Below, piece by piece: positions 1-7,215 of a DNA stretch of 35,611 bases (positions are counted from its first letter, which is position 1; each line of letters starts with the position of its first letter). The notes beneath the pieces were generated by a model that saw only the letters and a program-made list of their open reading frames with translations, was not told where the DNA came from and ran no database searches. The DNA is from Burkholderiaceae bacterium. Its GTDB lineage: Bacteria > Pseudomonadota > Gammaproteobacteria > Burkholderiales > Burkholderiaceae_C. The position numbers were made by a program, and so were the translations under genes. The stretch lies in the NCBI GenBank assembly GCA_022072045.1, contig JAJVIL010000094.1:1-35611 (forward strand), written 5' to 3'.

Positions 1-60
1 CACGCGCTGACGCCAGGCACGGGCCCGGTCGCACGAAAGCCGCGGTCGCTTCCCAGGCTT

Positions 61-90
61 GCCTGCGTGCCGCAGCCGGCACGCACAGGC
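61..90. other. Hairpin immediately downstream of the cobT-family gene
   Basis: A perfect 9-bp inverted repeat (TGCGTGCCG, loop CAGC, CGGCACGCA) is extended by GCC/GGC after a 2-base bulge. It begins right after the stop codon of the minus-strand gene. No T-tract follows on the minus strand, so it is not a textbook intrinsic terminator. It may act as a 3' end or mRNA-stabilising hairpin. The remaining bases 1-60 show nothing I can name. Confidence 0.4.
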
Positions 91-1185
91 TCAGGGCGTG
101 CCGCCGTCGGGCTCGACGGGGCCGAAGTCGGCGGCTTGCGTCGTGACGCCGGACGGTCTCGACGGCCCCGGGTCCTCGCCCTCGGCCACCTCGGTCAGCA
201 GCGCCGCGGCGCACTTGACCAGCGGCCAGGCCAGTGCGGCACCGGTGCCGTCGGTGCTCTCCATGCCCAGCTCGAGCAGCGCGGAGGCGCGAAACAGGTT
301 GAGCGCTTGATCGAGCCCGCGGTGGCTGTGGCTGCGGCAGAACACGCAGTAGTCGGTGGCCGGCGTGGCGATGCGCGAGGCCACCAGCAGCGCCGCGCAG
401 GCGGCCATGCCGTCGATCATGATCAGGTGGCGCTTGCTGGCGGCCACCAGCAGCACGCCGACCATCACCGCGACCTCGAAGCCGCCGAACGCGGCCAGCA
501 CCTCGACCGGATCGGTCACGTCGCGGTGCTTGGCCTGCGCCGCCTGCACGATCTGCATCAGGTGGTTCAGCAGATCGGCGTTCATCGCCGGGCCGCTGAC
601 GATCAGGTCGCGCACCGGCGTGTCGGTGAGGCGCGACAGCACCAGCGCCGCGCTCTCGTGCGCGCCGACGCCGATGCCCGCCACGGCCACCAGGTTGCCG
701 CGCAGCGTGTCGCCGATCTCCATGCCGGCGCGGATCGCCGCATGCGCCTGATCGACCGCCATCGCCAGACCGACGCGCGAATTGCGCGTGCCGTGCGCGA
801 TCTTGCGGCGGATCAGGCGGTCGTGCGGCGCCACCATCTCGGCGACGCCGCAATCGACCACCGACAGCTCGAGCCCCTGGATGCGCGCGAACACCGAGAC
901 CGGAAGCTGGCCGGTGAGCAGCTGTGCCACCTGCTCGTGCGTCTGCCGGTGCTGCGGCGTCGGCAGACCGTCGACCGCGAGCCCGTGGTCGGCAGCGAAG
1001 ATCACCAGCTGCGGGTCGCGAAAGCGCGGCTTGAGCGTGTTCTGCATCAAACCGAGCCGGATCGCCAGCGGCTCCAGCTCGCCCAGGCTGCCGGTGGACT
1101 CGGCGCGCCGCTGCAGCTTGTCCTTCAGCGCGCTCTCCAGCAGCGGCTTGGAGGTGGGGGCGATCAGCGAGCGCTCGGCCGACAT
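91..1185 (-). CDS. cobT: CobT-family phosphoribosyltransferase, divergent at the active site
   Basis: The 364-residue product resembles nicotinate-nucleotide:dimethylbenzimidazole phosphoribosyltransferase, which makes alpha-ribazole phosphate for the lower ligand of cobalamin. Visible family features are GSLG (residues 32-35), ADHG (65-68), FGGFEVAVMVG (233-243), an IDGMAACAAL stretch near 257-266 and DGTGAALAWP near 312-321. Two features are odd. The segment that is GEGxGAAL in Salmonella CobT, holding the catalytic Glu317, reads TDGTGAAL here, with Asp312 at the Glu position. The GELGMxNTT-like motif is replaced by AGIGVGAHESAA. The gene lies 46 bases downstream of ilvA on the same strand, and no other cobalamin gene is visible. 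Family membership is fairly sure; the exact reaction is less so. Confidence 0.75.
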   Translation of the reverse strand: MSAERSLIAPTSKPLLESALKDKLQRRAESTGSLGELEPLAIRLGLMQNTLKPRFRDPQLVIFAADHGLAVDGLPTPQHRQTHEQVAQLLTGQLPVSVFARIQGLELSVVDCGVAEMVAPHDRLIRRKIAHGTRNSRVGLAMAVDQAHAAIRAGMEIGDTLRGNLVAVAGIGVGAHESAALVLSRLTDTPVRDLIVSGPAMNADLLNHLMQIVQAAQAKHRDVTDPVEVLAAFGGFEVAVMVGVLLVAASKRHLIMIDGMAACAALLVASRIATPATDYCVFCRSHSHRGLDQALNLFRASALLELGMESTDGTGAALAWPLVKCAAALLTEVAEGEDPGPSRPSGVTTQAADFGPVEPDGGTP

Positions 1186-1231
1186 GACGCGTGAGTGTAC
1201 GTACCGAAACCGGCGCCGGCGAGTGGGACCG

Positions 1232-2776
1232 TCAGCGCAGGAACAACGCGTACACCGGGTTGCGAGTCTCCTCGGTATACGGATAGGCCAGCGTGGCGAG
1301 GAACTCGTCGAACGCGGCGCGGTCGCTCGCCGGCACCTGGATGCCGACCAGGATGCGGCCGTAGTCGGCGCCCTGGTTGCGGTAGTGGAACAGGCTGATG
1401 TTCCACCCCGGGTGCATCGCCGACAGAAAGCGCATCAGCGCCCCAGGGCGCTCGGGGAAGACGAAGCTCAGCAGCCGCTCGTGCCGCGCCAGCTCGGAGT
1501 GGCCGCCGACCATGTGGCGCACGTGCTCCTTGGCCAGCTCGTCGTCGGTGAGGTCGAGGGTCGGAAAACCGTGGCGCTCGAACAGCCGCGCGATGCGCTG
1601 CGCCTCGTCGCGGCGCGCGATCGCGATGCCGACGAACACGTGGGCGAGGTGCTCGTCGGAGATGCGGTAGTTGAACTCGGTGACCGCGCGCGGCCCGATC
1701 AGCTCGCAGAACTGCCTGAACGAGCCGCGCCGCTCGGGGATCGTCACCGCGAACAGCGCCTCGCGCTGCTCGCCGAACTCGGCGCGCTCGGCGACGAAGC
1801 GCAGGCGGTCGAAGTTCATGTTGGCGCCGCAGGTAACGGTGGCGAGCGTCTGCCCCTTGATCTTGCGCTTGGCCACGTACTGCTTGATGCCCGCCACGCC
1901 GAGCGCGCCGGCCGGTTCGAGCACGGTGCGCGTATCCTGGAACACGTCCTTGATCGCGGCGCACACCTCGTCGGTGTCGACGTGAACGAACTCGTCGACC
2001 CATTGCCGCGCCAGGCGGAACGTCTCCTCGCCCACCAGCTTGACCGCGGTGCCGTCGGAGAACAGCCCCACCTCGGCCAGCTCGACGCGTTTGCCGGCGC
2101 GCACCGAGCGCGCCATCGCGTCGGAGTCGCGCATCTGCACGCCGACGATGCGCACGTCGGGGCGCACCGATTTCAGGTACGCCGCCACGCCGGAGATCAG
2201 CCCGCCGCCGCCGACCGCGATGAACACCGCGTGCAGCGGCCCCTGGTGCTGGCGCGCGATCTCCATGCCGATCGTGCCCTGGCCAGCGATCACGTCGGGG
2301 TCGTCGAACGGGTGCACGAAGCTCAGGCGCTCCCTGCGCTGCAGCTTGAGCGCGTGCTCGTAGGCGTCGGAATAGCTGTCGCCGTGCAGCACCACCTCGC
2401 CGCCGAGCGCCTGCACGGCGTCGACTTTCACGCGTGGCGTGGTGACCGGCATCACCACCACCGCACGGCAGCCCAGGCGTCGTGCCGCCAGCGCGACCCC
2501 CTGCGCGTGGTTGCCGGCCGACGAGCAGATCACGCCGCGCGCCAGTTGCGCGGGGCTCAGGTGCGCCATCTTGTTGTAGGCGCCGCGCAGCTTGAAGCTG
2601 AACACGCTCTGCTGGTCTTCGCGCTTGAGCAGCACGTGGTTGCCCAGGCGCCTCGACAGCGCGCGCGCGTGATCGAGCGGTGTCTCGCGCGCCACGTCGT
2701 AGACGCGCGCCGTCAGGATGCGCTGCAGGTAATCTTCGCGGCTGCCCGCAGGCGGCTTGCGCTGGTTGCGGGCCAT
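1232..2776 (-). CDS. ilvA: Threonine ammonia-lyase, biosynthetic (threonine deaminase)
   Basis: The 514-residue PLP enzyme converts L-threonine to 2-oxobutanoate and ammonia, the committed step toward isoleucine, in the cytoplasm. The PLP lysine is in SFKLRGAYNKM (Lys62), the substrate loop is SSAGNHAQG (about 85-93), and the phosphate-binding glycine loop is GGGGLISG (about 189-196). The C-terminal third (about 330-514) carries the tandem ACT-like regulatory repeats of the long biosynthetic form, which binds isoleucine and valine. Length matches that form rather than the short catabolic TdcB. The ATG start gives a standard N terminus before the catalytic domain. A TATGAT -10-like sequence lies about 30 bases upstream on the minus strand. 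Confidence 0.95.
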   Translation of the reverse strand: MARNQRKPPAGSREDYLQRILTARVYDVARETPLDHARALSRRLGNHVLLKREDQQSVFSFKLRGAYNKMAHLSPAQLARGVICSSAGNHAQGVALAARRLGCRAVVVMPVTTPRVKVDAVQALGGEVVLHGDSYSDAYEHALKLQRRERLSFVHPFDDPDVIAGQGTIGMEIARQHQGPLHAVFIAVGGGGLISGVAAYLKSVRPDVRIVGVQMRDSDAMARSVRAGKRVELAEVGLFSDGTAVKLVGEETFRLARQWVDEFVHVDTDEVCAAIKDVFQDTRTVLEPAGALGVAGIKQYVAKRKIKGQTLATVTCGANMNFDRLRFVAERAEFGEQREALFAVTIPERRGSFRQFCELIGPRAVTEFNYRISDEHLAHVFVGIAIARRDEAQRIARLFERHGFPTLDLTDDELAKEHVRHMVGGHSELARHERLLSFVFPERPGALMRFLSAMHPGWNISLFHYRNQGADYGRILVGIQVPASDRAAFDEFLATLAYPYTEETRNPVYALFLR

Positions 2777-2805
2777 CGTGGGTTGAGGGTCTCTGGCGGC
2801 GCCGC

Positions 2806-2811
2806 ATCATA
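2806..2811 (-). promoter_or_regulatory. Candidate -10 element for ilvA
   Basis: Read on the minus strand this is TATGAT, five of six matches to the sigma-70 -10 consensus, 29 bases before the ilvA start codon. No good -35 hexamer is seen at the expected distance, so the assignment is tentative. Confidence 0.3.
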
Positions 2812-2914
2812 TGCGAGCGGGCAGGCGCCCGTTTCGGGACAATCCGCGGCATGCGACGTGTGTCTGCGCGGCGGCGCATGCAAGATCGCGAATGCAAACG
2901 CGGGAGCAGCGGCG

Positions 2915-3337
2915 ATGGATTGCACGGTGCATTGGGTACCCGACGGTGGCATGGCGTTCATGGCCGAGACCGGCAGCGGGCATGTGCTGGCGATGGACGG
3001 TTCCGCCGACGGCGGCGGGCGCAACCTGGCGCCGCGGCCGATGGAAACGGTGCTCGCCGGCACCGGCGGCTGCACCGCCTACGACGTGGTCACGATCCTG
3101 CGGCGCGGCCGCCACGACGTGCGCGGGTGCAGCGTGAAGCTGCAGGCCGAGCGCGCCGCCGCCGACCCCAAGGTGTTCACGCGCATCCACATGCACTTCG
3201 TGGTCGCGGGGCGCGGGCTCGACCCCGATGCAGTGGCGCGCGCCGTCGCGCTGTCGCACGAAAAATACTGCTCGGCCAGCGCGATGCTCGCCAAGACGGC
3301 ACAGATCAGCACCAGCTACGAAGTCGTCGCCGAGTAA
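2915..3337 (+). CDS. yhfA: OsmC-family protein, YhfA type
   Basis: The 140-residue protein aligns, from memory, over its full length with E. coli YhfA of the OsmC/Ohr superfamily. Characterised members reduce organic hydroperoxides through two cysteines. Both are present: Cys53 in GTGGCTAYDVV and Cys119 in HEKYCSASAML. The C terminus STSYEVVAE also matches. I chose ATG 2915 because the product then starts MDCTVHWV, as in the family, with GGAG about nine bases upstream. The much longer ORF in this frame (from 782) is antisense to ilvA and cobT and is an artefact. The gene is divergent from ilvA and converges on coq7 with a 10-base gap. Peroxidase activity is inferred only; YhfA itself has no settled substrate. 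Confidence 0.88.
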   Translation: MDCTVHWVPDGGMAFMAETGSGHVLAMDGSADGGGRNLAPRPMETVLAGTGGCTAYDVVTILRRGRHDVRGCSVKLQAERAAADPKVFTRIHMHFVVAGRGLDPDAVARAVALSHEKYCSASAMLAKTAQISTSYEVVAE

Positions 3338-3347
3338 GGCGCGCGCC

Positions 3348-3965
3348 TCAGACGTAGTACGCGGTGCCCGTCATCACGCGCGCGGCCAGTCGCATCGCGA
3401 GCCTGATCGGCGCCGGCAGTTCGGCGCCGCCGGCGGCGCGCGCCGACTCGGCGTGCTGCGCTTCGTCGACCTTCATCTGCTTGACGATCGCACGCGACGC
3501 GGCGTCGGCCTCGGGCAGGCGATCGAGGTGACCGGCCAGGTGCTGCTCGACCTGGCGCTCGGTCTCGAGCACGAAGCCCAGGCTCCAGCGGTCGCCGGCC
3601 AGCGCCGCGGCGAGGCCGATGCCGAATGCGCCTGCGTACCACAGCGGGTTCAGCCAGCTCGTGCGTGCGCCCAGTTCCGCCAACCGGCGCTCGGTCCACG
3701 CGAGGTGATCGACTTCCTCGGTGGCCGCGCGCTGCATCTGCTGGCGCACCTGCGGCGACCGTGCGGCGAGCGCCTGCGCCTGATACATCGCCTGCGCGCA
3801 CACCTCGCCGACGTGATCGACCCGGATCAGGGCGCCCGAGAGTCTGCGCTCGCGCGCCGTGAGGGTTGCCACTTCGGCGCTCGGGTGCGCCCGAGCGGCG
3901 TGCGAGCCGCCGCTCAAGGTGCGCAGCGTCTGGTCGGCTGCGGCGATCCAATCGTCGAGGGGCAT
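3348..3965 (-). CDS. coq7: Demethoxyubiquinone hydroxylase Coq7
   Basis: The 205-residue di-iron monooxygenase adds the last ring hydroxyl in ubiquinone synthesis at the inner membrane. Carboxylate and histidine iron ligands are visible in order: [27 protein letters not shown] and DEAQHAESA. These are the duplicated E...ExxH motifs of the ferritin-like fold. A hydrophobic stretch ([16 protein letters not shown]) fits the membrane-contact helix. The tracked ORF starts 22 codons earlier, but [11 protein letters not shown] is the usual family N terminus, so I use ATG at 3965. Bacteria using this enzyme are mostly beta- and gammaproteobacteria. It stands alone here, with no other ubi gene nearby. 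Confidence 0.93.
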   Translation of the reverse strand: MPLDDWIAAADQTLRTLSGGSHAARAHPSAEVATLTARERRLSGALIRVDHVGEVCAQAMYQAQALAARSPQVRQQMQRAATEEVDHLAWTERRLAELGARTSWLNPLWYAGAFGIGLAAALAGDRWSLGFVLETERQVEQHLAGHLDRLPEADAASRAIVKQMKVDEAQHAESARAAGGAELPAPIRLAMRLAARVMTGTAYYV

Positions 3966-4055
3966 CGTTCGCAGAGCATATTGTGGAATCTGGGCGGGTT
4001 TTCCCAGGGGCGGCTGGCCGTGTGGGTACAAGGCTGTGCCACAAGTGTTTCCCGT

Positions 4056-4070
4056 TGTTGTCAGACAACA
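4056..4070. promoter_or_regulatory. Perfect 15-bp palindrome, candidate operator upstream of porin and coq7
   Basis: The sequence TGTTGTC-A-GACAACA is a perfect 7-bp inverted repeat around one base. It lies 165 bases before the porin start codon and 90 bases before the divergent coq7 start. The core TTGTCAGACAA has the form of a dimeric repressor site, similar in layout to GntR/FadR-family operators (TTGT...ACAA). The regulator is not known from this window. Confidence 0.45.
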
Positions 4071-4158
4071 TCGGAGCGCTGTTTACGAGCCAAGTCTTTG
4101 CATCGGCGTGGTCGCTCTGGTGCAATAGCCGCCAGCTTCCGCTGAGGAGGTTGGCCTG

Positions 4159-4175
4159 ATTGGTCTTCGCCCAAT
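4159..4175. promoter_or_regulatory. Short inverted repeat ATTGG-N7-CCAAT upstream of porin
   Basis: A 5-bp inverted repeat with a 7-base spacer lies about 60 bases before the porin start codon, where a promoter-proximal operator could be. It is short enough to be chance. No confident -35/-10 pair was found in this 270-base intergenic region. Confidence 0.2.
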
Positions 4176-4235
4176 TCGGCGCGGCGGCTATCCATGGAAT
4201 CAGGGCCTCTCATTCAAACCTAGGAGATCATTGCA

Positions 4236-5249
4236 ATGAAGAAAACTCTGCTAGCCCTCGCAGTGCTCGGCGCCTATGCCGGCGTGGCGTCGGCGCAGTC
4301 GTCGGTGACGATCTGGGGCGTGGTCGACCTCAGCATCAACCAGATCAAGAACGGCGACGCCAAGACCACCTCGATGCAAAGCAACCAGTTGAACAGCAAC
4401 CGGTTGGGCTTCCGCGGCACCGAAGATCTGGGCGGCGGACTGAGCGCGGGCTTCCACCTCGAAGGCGCGATGAGCAACCAGGACGGCAACGCCGGCGGCC
4501 TGACCTTCCAGCGCCGCTCGACGGTCAGCCTGATCAGCCAGCAAGGCGGTGAAATCCGCCTCGGCCGCGACTATGACCCGTCGTTCTGGAACCTGGTGTT
4601 CTTCGACGTCTACGGCGCCAACGGCATCGGCCAGGGTCTGAACCTGATTACCACGCTCGGCAGCGGTGCTTCCACGCTGGCTCGTACCAACAACAGCATC
4701 GGCTACATCCTGCCGGGCAACCTCGGCGGCATCTATGGCCAGGCGCAGTATGCGCTGGGTCAGGGCAACAACAACAACAAGTACTGGGGCGCGCGCGTCG
4801 GCTACGCTTCCGGCCCGATCGATGTGGCGTTCGGCTACGGCCAGACCGAGACGAACAACCCCGACAAGTTCAAGATCATGAACATCGGTGCGTCGTACAA
4901 CCTCGGTGTGGCCAAGATCCTCGGCCTGTACAACCAGAACAAGAACGGGGCGCTGAAGGAGAACTTCTACGAATTGAGCGTCAGCGTGCCGATGGGCCAA
5001 GGCGAGTTCAAGGCCGGCTACGCCAACGTGAAGGAGAAGGGCCTTCCCGCCGGTGTCGATGCCGACGCGAATCAGTGGGCCCTGCAGTACATCTACAACA
5101 TGTCCAAGCGCACCGCCCTCTACGGTGGCTACTCGCAACTCGACAACGACGCGGCTTCGGCACGTTCGATCCTGGGTGGTACGGCCCAGTCGAATCTGGC
5201 GGGCCACAAGTCCAGCGGCTTCAACGTCGGCGTGCGTCACTCGTTCTGA
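4236..5249 (+). CDS. Outer-membrane general porin (Gram-negative trimeric type)
   Basis: The 337-residue precursor has a clear signal peptide (MKKTLLALAVLGAYAGVASA, cleavage before QSSVTIWG) and ends in VRHSF, the terminal phenylalanine recognised by the Bam complex. The start SVTIWGVVDLS, the NRLGFRGTEDLGGGLSAGF segment, the RRSTVSLI strand and GGEIRLGRDYDP are hallmarks of the 16-strand betaproteobacterial porin family (Omp32/OpcP-like). It would form a passive channel for small hydrophilic solutes. TAGGAGAT seven bases before the ATG is the strongest ribosome site in the window, and the gene uses AAC/AAG-rich codons, both consistent with high expression. It is monocistronic, with a strong terminator directly after it. 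Substrate preference cannot be told from sequence. Confidence 0.95.
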   Translation: MKKTLLALAVLGAYAGVASAQSSVTIWGVVDLSINQIKNGDAKTTSMQSNQLNSNRLGFRGTEDLGGGLSAGFHLEGAMSNQDGNAGGLTFQRRSTVSLISQQGGEIRLGRDYDPSFWNLVFFDVYGANGIGQGLNLITTLGSGASTLARTNNSIGYILPGNLGGIYGQAQYALGQGNNNNKYWGARVGYASGPIDVAFGYGQTETNNPDKFKIMNIGASYNLGVAKILGLYNQNKNGALKENFYELSVSVPMGQGEFKAGYANVKEKGLPAGVDADANQWALQYIYNMSKRTALYGGYSQLDNDAASARSILGGTAQSNLAGHKSSGFNVGVRHSF

Positions 5250-5275
5250 CGCGACCAGAGCTGAAGTCTGTTTGC

Positions 5276-5300
5276 AAGCCGCCCTTCGGGGCGGCTTTTT
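5276..5300 (+). terminator. Rho-independent terminator of the porin gene
   Basis: A perfect 9-bp stem (AAGCCGCCC / GGGCGGCTT) encloses a TTCG tetraloop closed by C-G. The T-run TTTTT overlaps the 3' arm and ends the element. It begins 27 bases after the porin stop codon and is the clearest intrinsic terminator in the window. Confidence 0.93.
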
Positions 5301-5304
5301 CGTG

Positions 5305-6033
5305 ATGGCATCGAGAAGCGATTCGGCGCATCGGCGCCCGCTGCGCGACGGCGTGACGCGGCGTTCGGTGCTGTCCGCTGCGGCCGCGCTGGGCGGCTGT
5401 GCCAGCCGACTCGAGCGCCCAACGGGCGCAGCCGGATGGGATGCCGTGCCCCTGCCCGGCAAACGCCAAACCGTCTACACGCGCCGCGAGCACGAAGGCC
5501 GGCCCGCCTGGCACGCGAGTTCGCAGCGCTCGGCCAGCGTCTGGCGCAGGCGCGTCAGTACCGCCGTGACACGCAGCACGCACGCCGAGTTCGCGTGGTG
5601 GGTCGGCGCGACGATCGCCGGTGCAAACCTGAGCCGCGCCGAAGCGGCCGATTCGCCGGTGCGCGTGGCCTTTGCCTTCGACGGCGACATGACACGCCTG
5701 TCGATGCGCAACCGCCTGCAGCTCCAGCTGGCCGAGGCGCTCACCGGCGAGGCGCCGCCGTTCGCGACGCTGATGTACGTATGGGACAACCACGCCGCCG
5801 TCGAATCGGTGGTGCACGGTGCGCGCAACGACCGTGTGCGCAACCTGGTGCTCGAAAGCGGCGACACGCATCTGCGCCGCTGGCGCGACTACCGCCGCAA
5901 CCTGTTCGAAGATTTTCGGCGCGCGTTCGGCGAATCGCCGGGCAGGCTGACGGCGATCGCTTTGATGACCGACACCGACAACACCGGTGGCACGGCCGAA
6001 GCCTGGTACGGCGACGTGGCATTGAAGGGCTGA
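5305..6033 (+). CDS. DUF3047 family protein, probable exported lipoprotein
   Basis: The product is 242 residues from ATG 5305. The C-terminal two thirds match the DUF3047 pattern: DSPVRVAFAFDGD, FATLMYVWDN, RNLVLESG, ALMTDTDNTGG and AWYGDVAL. The family has no assigned function. The N terminus has twin arginines, a hydrophobic run and a lipobox-like cysteine (TRRSVLSAAAALGGC), suggesting Tat- or Sec-dependent export with lipid anchoring. The start is uncertain. ATG 5305 lies only five bases past the porin terminator and has no clear ribosome site; GTG 5353 would start just before the twin arginines. The ORF-track version from 5053 overlaps the porin and is wrong. The ABC permease gene follows 64 bases later, so a link is possible but unproven. 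Confidence 0.8.
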   Translation: MASRSDSAHRRPLRDGVTRRSVLSAAAALGGCASRLERPTGAAGWDAVPLPGKRQTVYTRREHEGRPAWHASSQRSASVWRRRVSTAVTRSTHAEFAWWVGATIAGANLSRAEAADSPVRVAFAFDGDMTRLSMRNRLQLQLAEALTGEAPPFATLMYVWDNHAAVESVVHGARNDRVRNLVLESGDTHLRRWRDYRRNLFEDFRRAFGESPGRLTAIALMTDTDNTGGTAEAWYGDVALKG

Positions 6034-6097
6034 TGATCCGCGGCCCTGGCTTCCCCGGGTTGCGAGCGGTGCGCGCTTGCAGCGATCATGCGCGCGC

Positions 6098-7078
6098 ATG
6101 CTAGCGTTCGTTCTGCGCCGACTGATCCAGGCCGTGGTGGTGATGCTCACGGTGGCGTTCATCGCCTTCATGCTGTTCCAGTACGTGGGCGATCCGGTGA
6201 CCAACCTGCTGGGGCAGGACGCCACCGTCGAGCAGCGCCAGCAACTGCGCGCCGACCTCGGGCTCGACCAGCCGTTCGTCGTGCAGTTCGCGCGCTTCGT
6301 CGGCAACGCGGTGCAAGGCGAGTTCGGGCTCAGCCTGCGCCAGGGTCGCAGGGTGTCGGCGCTGATCGTCGAGCGCTTCCCGGCCACCATCGAGTTGGCG
6401 GTGTCGGCGGCAGTGATCGCGCTCGTGATGGGCGTGCCGCTCGGGGTCTACACCGCGCTGCGCCGCGGCAGCTTCGGCTCGCAGTTGTGGATGACGCTGT
6501 CGCTGGTGGGCGTGTCGCTGCCGACGTTCCTGATCGGCATCCTGCTGATCCTGCTGTTCGCCGTGGTCTTCAAGCTGCTGCCGAGCTTCGGCCGCGGCGA
6601 CGTGGTGAGCCTCGGCGGCTGGACCACCGGCCTGCTCACGGTCGACGGCTGGAAGCATCTGGTGCTGCCGGCGATCACGCTGTCGGTGTTCCAGCTCGCG
6701 CTGATCCTGCGGCTGGTGCGCGCCGAGATGCTCGAAGTGCTGCGCACCGACTACATCAAGTTCGCGCGCGCGCGCGGGCTGAGCGACCGTGCGGTCTACT
6801 TCGGTCACGCGCTGAAGAACACCTTGGTGCCGGTGATCACGATCACCGGGCTGCAACTGGGGCAGTTGATCGCCTTCGCGATCATCACCGAGACGGTGTT
6901 CCAGTGGCCCGGCATGGGGCTGCTGTTCATCCAGGCGGTGCAGTTCGCCGACATTCCGGTGATGGCGGCGTATCTGTGCCTGATCGCGGCGATCTTCGTG
7001 GTGATCAATCTGTCGGTCGACCTGCTGTACTTTGCCGTCGACCCGCGGCTGCGCATCGAGCGCCAGGCGGCGCACTGA
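6098..7078 (+). CDS. ABC transporter permease, DppB/OppB type
   Basis: The 326-residue inner-membrane protein has about six transmembrane helices, starting with LAFVLRRLIQAVVVMLTVAFIAFMLF cut short here as LIQAVVVMLTVAFIAF. The GDP(V)TNLLG and LGLDQPFVVQFARFV segments are typical of peptide/nickel permease subunit B. The EAA coupling loop is near 210-240 (LRTDYIKFARARGLSDR), and the FQWPGMG signature is near 275. It would pair with the next permease to form the channel. I use ATG 6098 rather than the TTG seven codons upstream, because LAFVLRRL is the normal family start. It is first of a four-gene set. The transported solute (peptides, another small solute or a metal chelate) cannot be fixed. 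Confidence 0.92.
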   Translation: MLAFVLRRLIQAVVVMLTVAFIAFMLFQYVGDPVTNLLGQDATVEQRQQLRADLGLDQPFVVQFARFVGNAVQGEFGLSLRQGRRVSALIVERFPATIELAVSAAVIALVMGVPLGVYTALRRGSFGSQLWMTLSLVGVSLPTFLIGILLILLFAVVFKLLPSFGRGDVVSLGGWTTGLLTVDGWKHLVLPAITLSVFQLALILRLVRAEMLEVLRTDYIKFARARGLSDRAVYFGHALKNTLVPVITITGLQLGQLIAFAIITETVFQWPGMGLLFIQAVQFADIPVMAAYLCLIAAIFVVINLSVDLLYFAVDPRLRIERQAAH

Positions 7079-7159
7079 AGCATGAGCCTTCCCAGCGCGC
7101 CCGGACAGACCGTCGCCGTGCATCGCACGCGGGCCGCGCGATTGAGCGCGGCGTGGCCA

Positions 7160-7212
7160 CTCCGGAGGCGCTCGCTCCCCCTCGGGGGGAACGCGCGTAG
7201 CGCAAAGGGGGC
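7160..7212 (+). repeat. Structured GC-rich intergenic repeat between the two permease genes
   Basis: A nested hairpin lies in the 137-base gap. The outer arms are GCGCT (7168-7172) and AGCGC (7199-7203); the inner stem is TCCCCC (7176-7181) with GGGGGA (7185-7190). The 3' part, AAAGGGGGC, supplies the ribosome site of the next gene. The composition resembles a recurring intergenic element I recall from Burkholderiales genomes. A related arrangement occurs near 9160-9215. Confidence 0.5.
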
Positions 7213-7215
7213 GCG

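Noticed and set aside
1-90. Possible cobalamin riboswitch near the cobT-family gene
   Set aside because: The region is downstream, not upstream, of the minus-strand gene, and I could not find the conserved B12-box or riboswitch core on either strand.
782-3337. 851-residue plus-strand ORF
   Set aside because: Only its last 140 codons are a real gene (yhfA). The rest is antisense to ilvA and cobT and has the Arg/His/Ala/Gln-rich composition of a GC-rich shadow frame.
3338-3347. Palindrome GGCGCGCGCC between yhfA and coq7
   Set aside because: Short, composed only of G and C in a GC-rich genome, with no T-run; it cannot be told from chance.
4251-5462. 403-residue minus-strand ORF over the porin
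   Set aside because: Antisense to a porin with signal peptide, ribosome site and terminator; no independent coding evidence.
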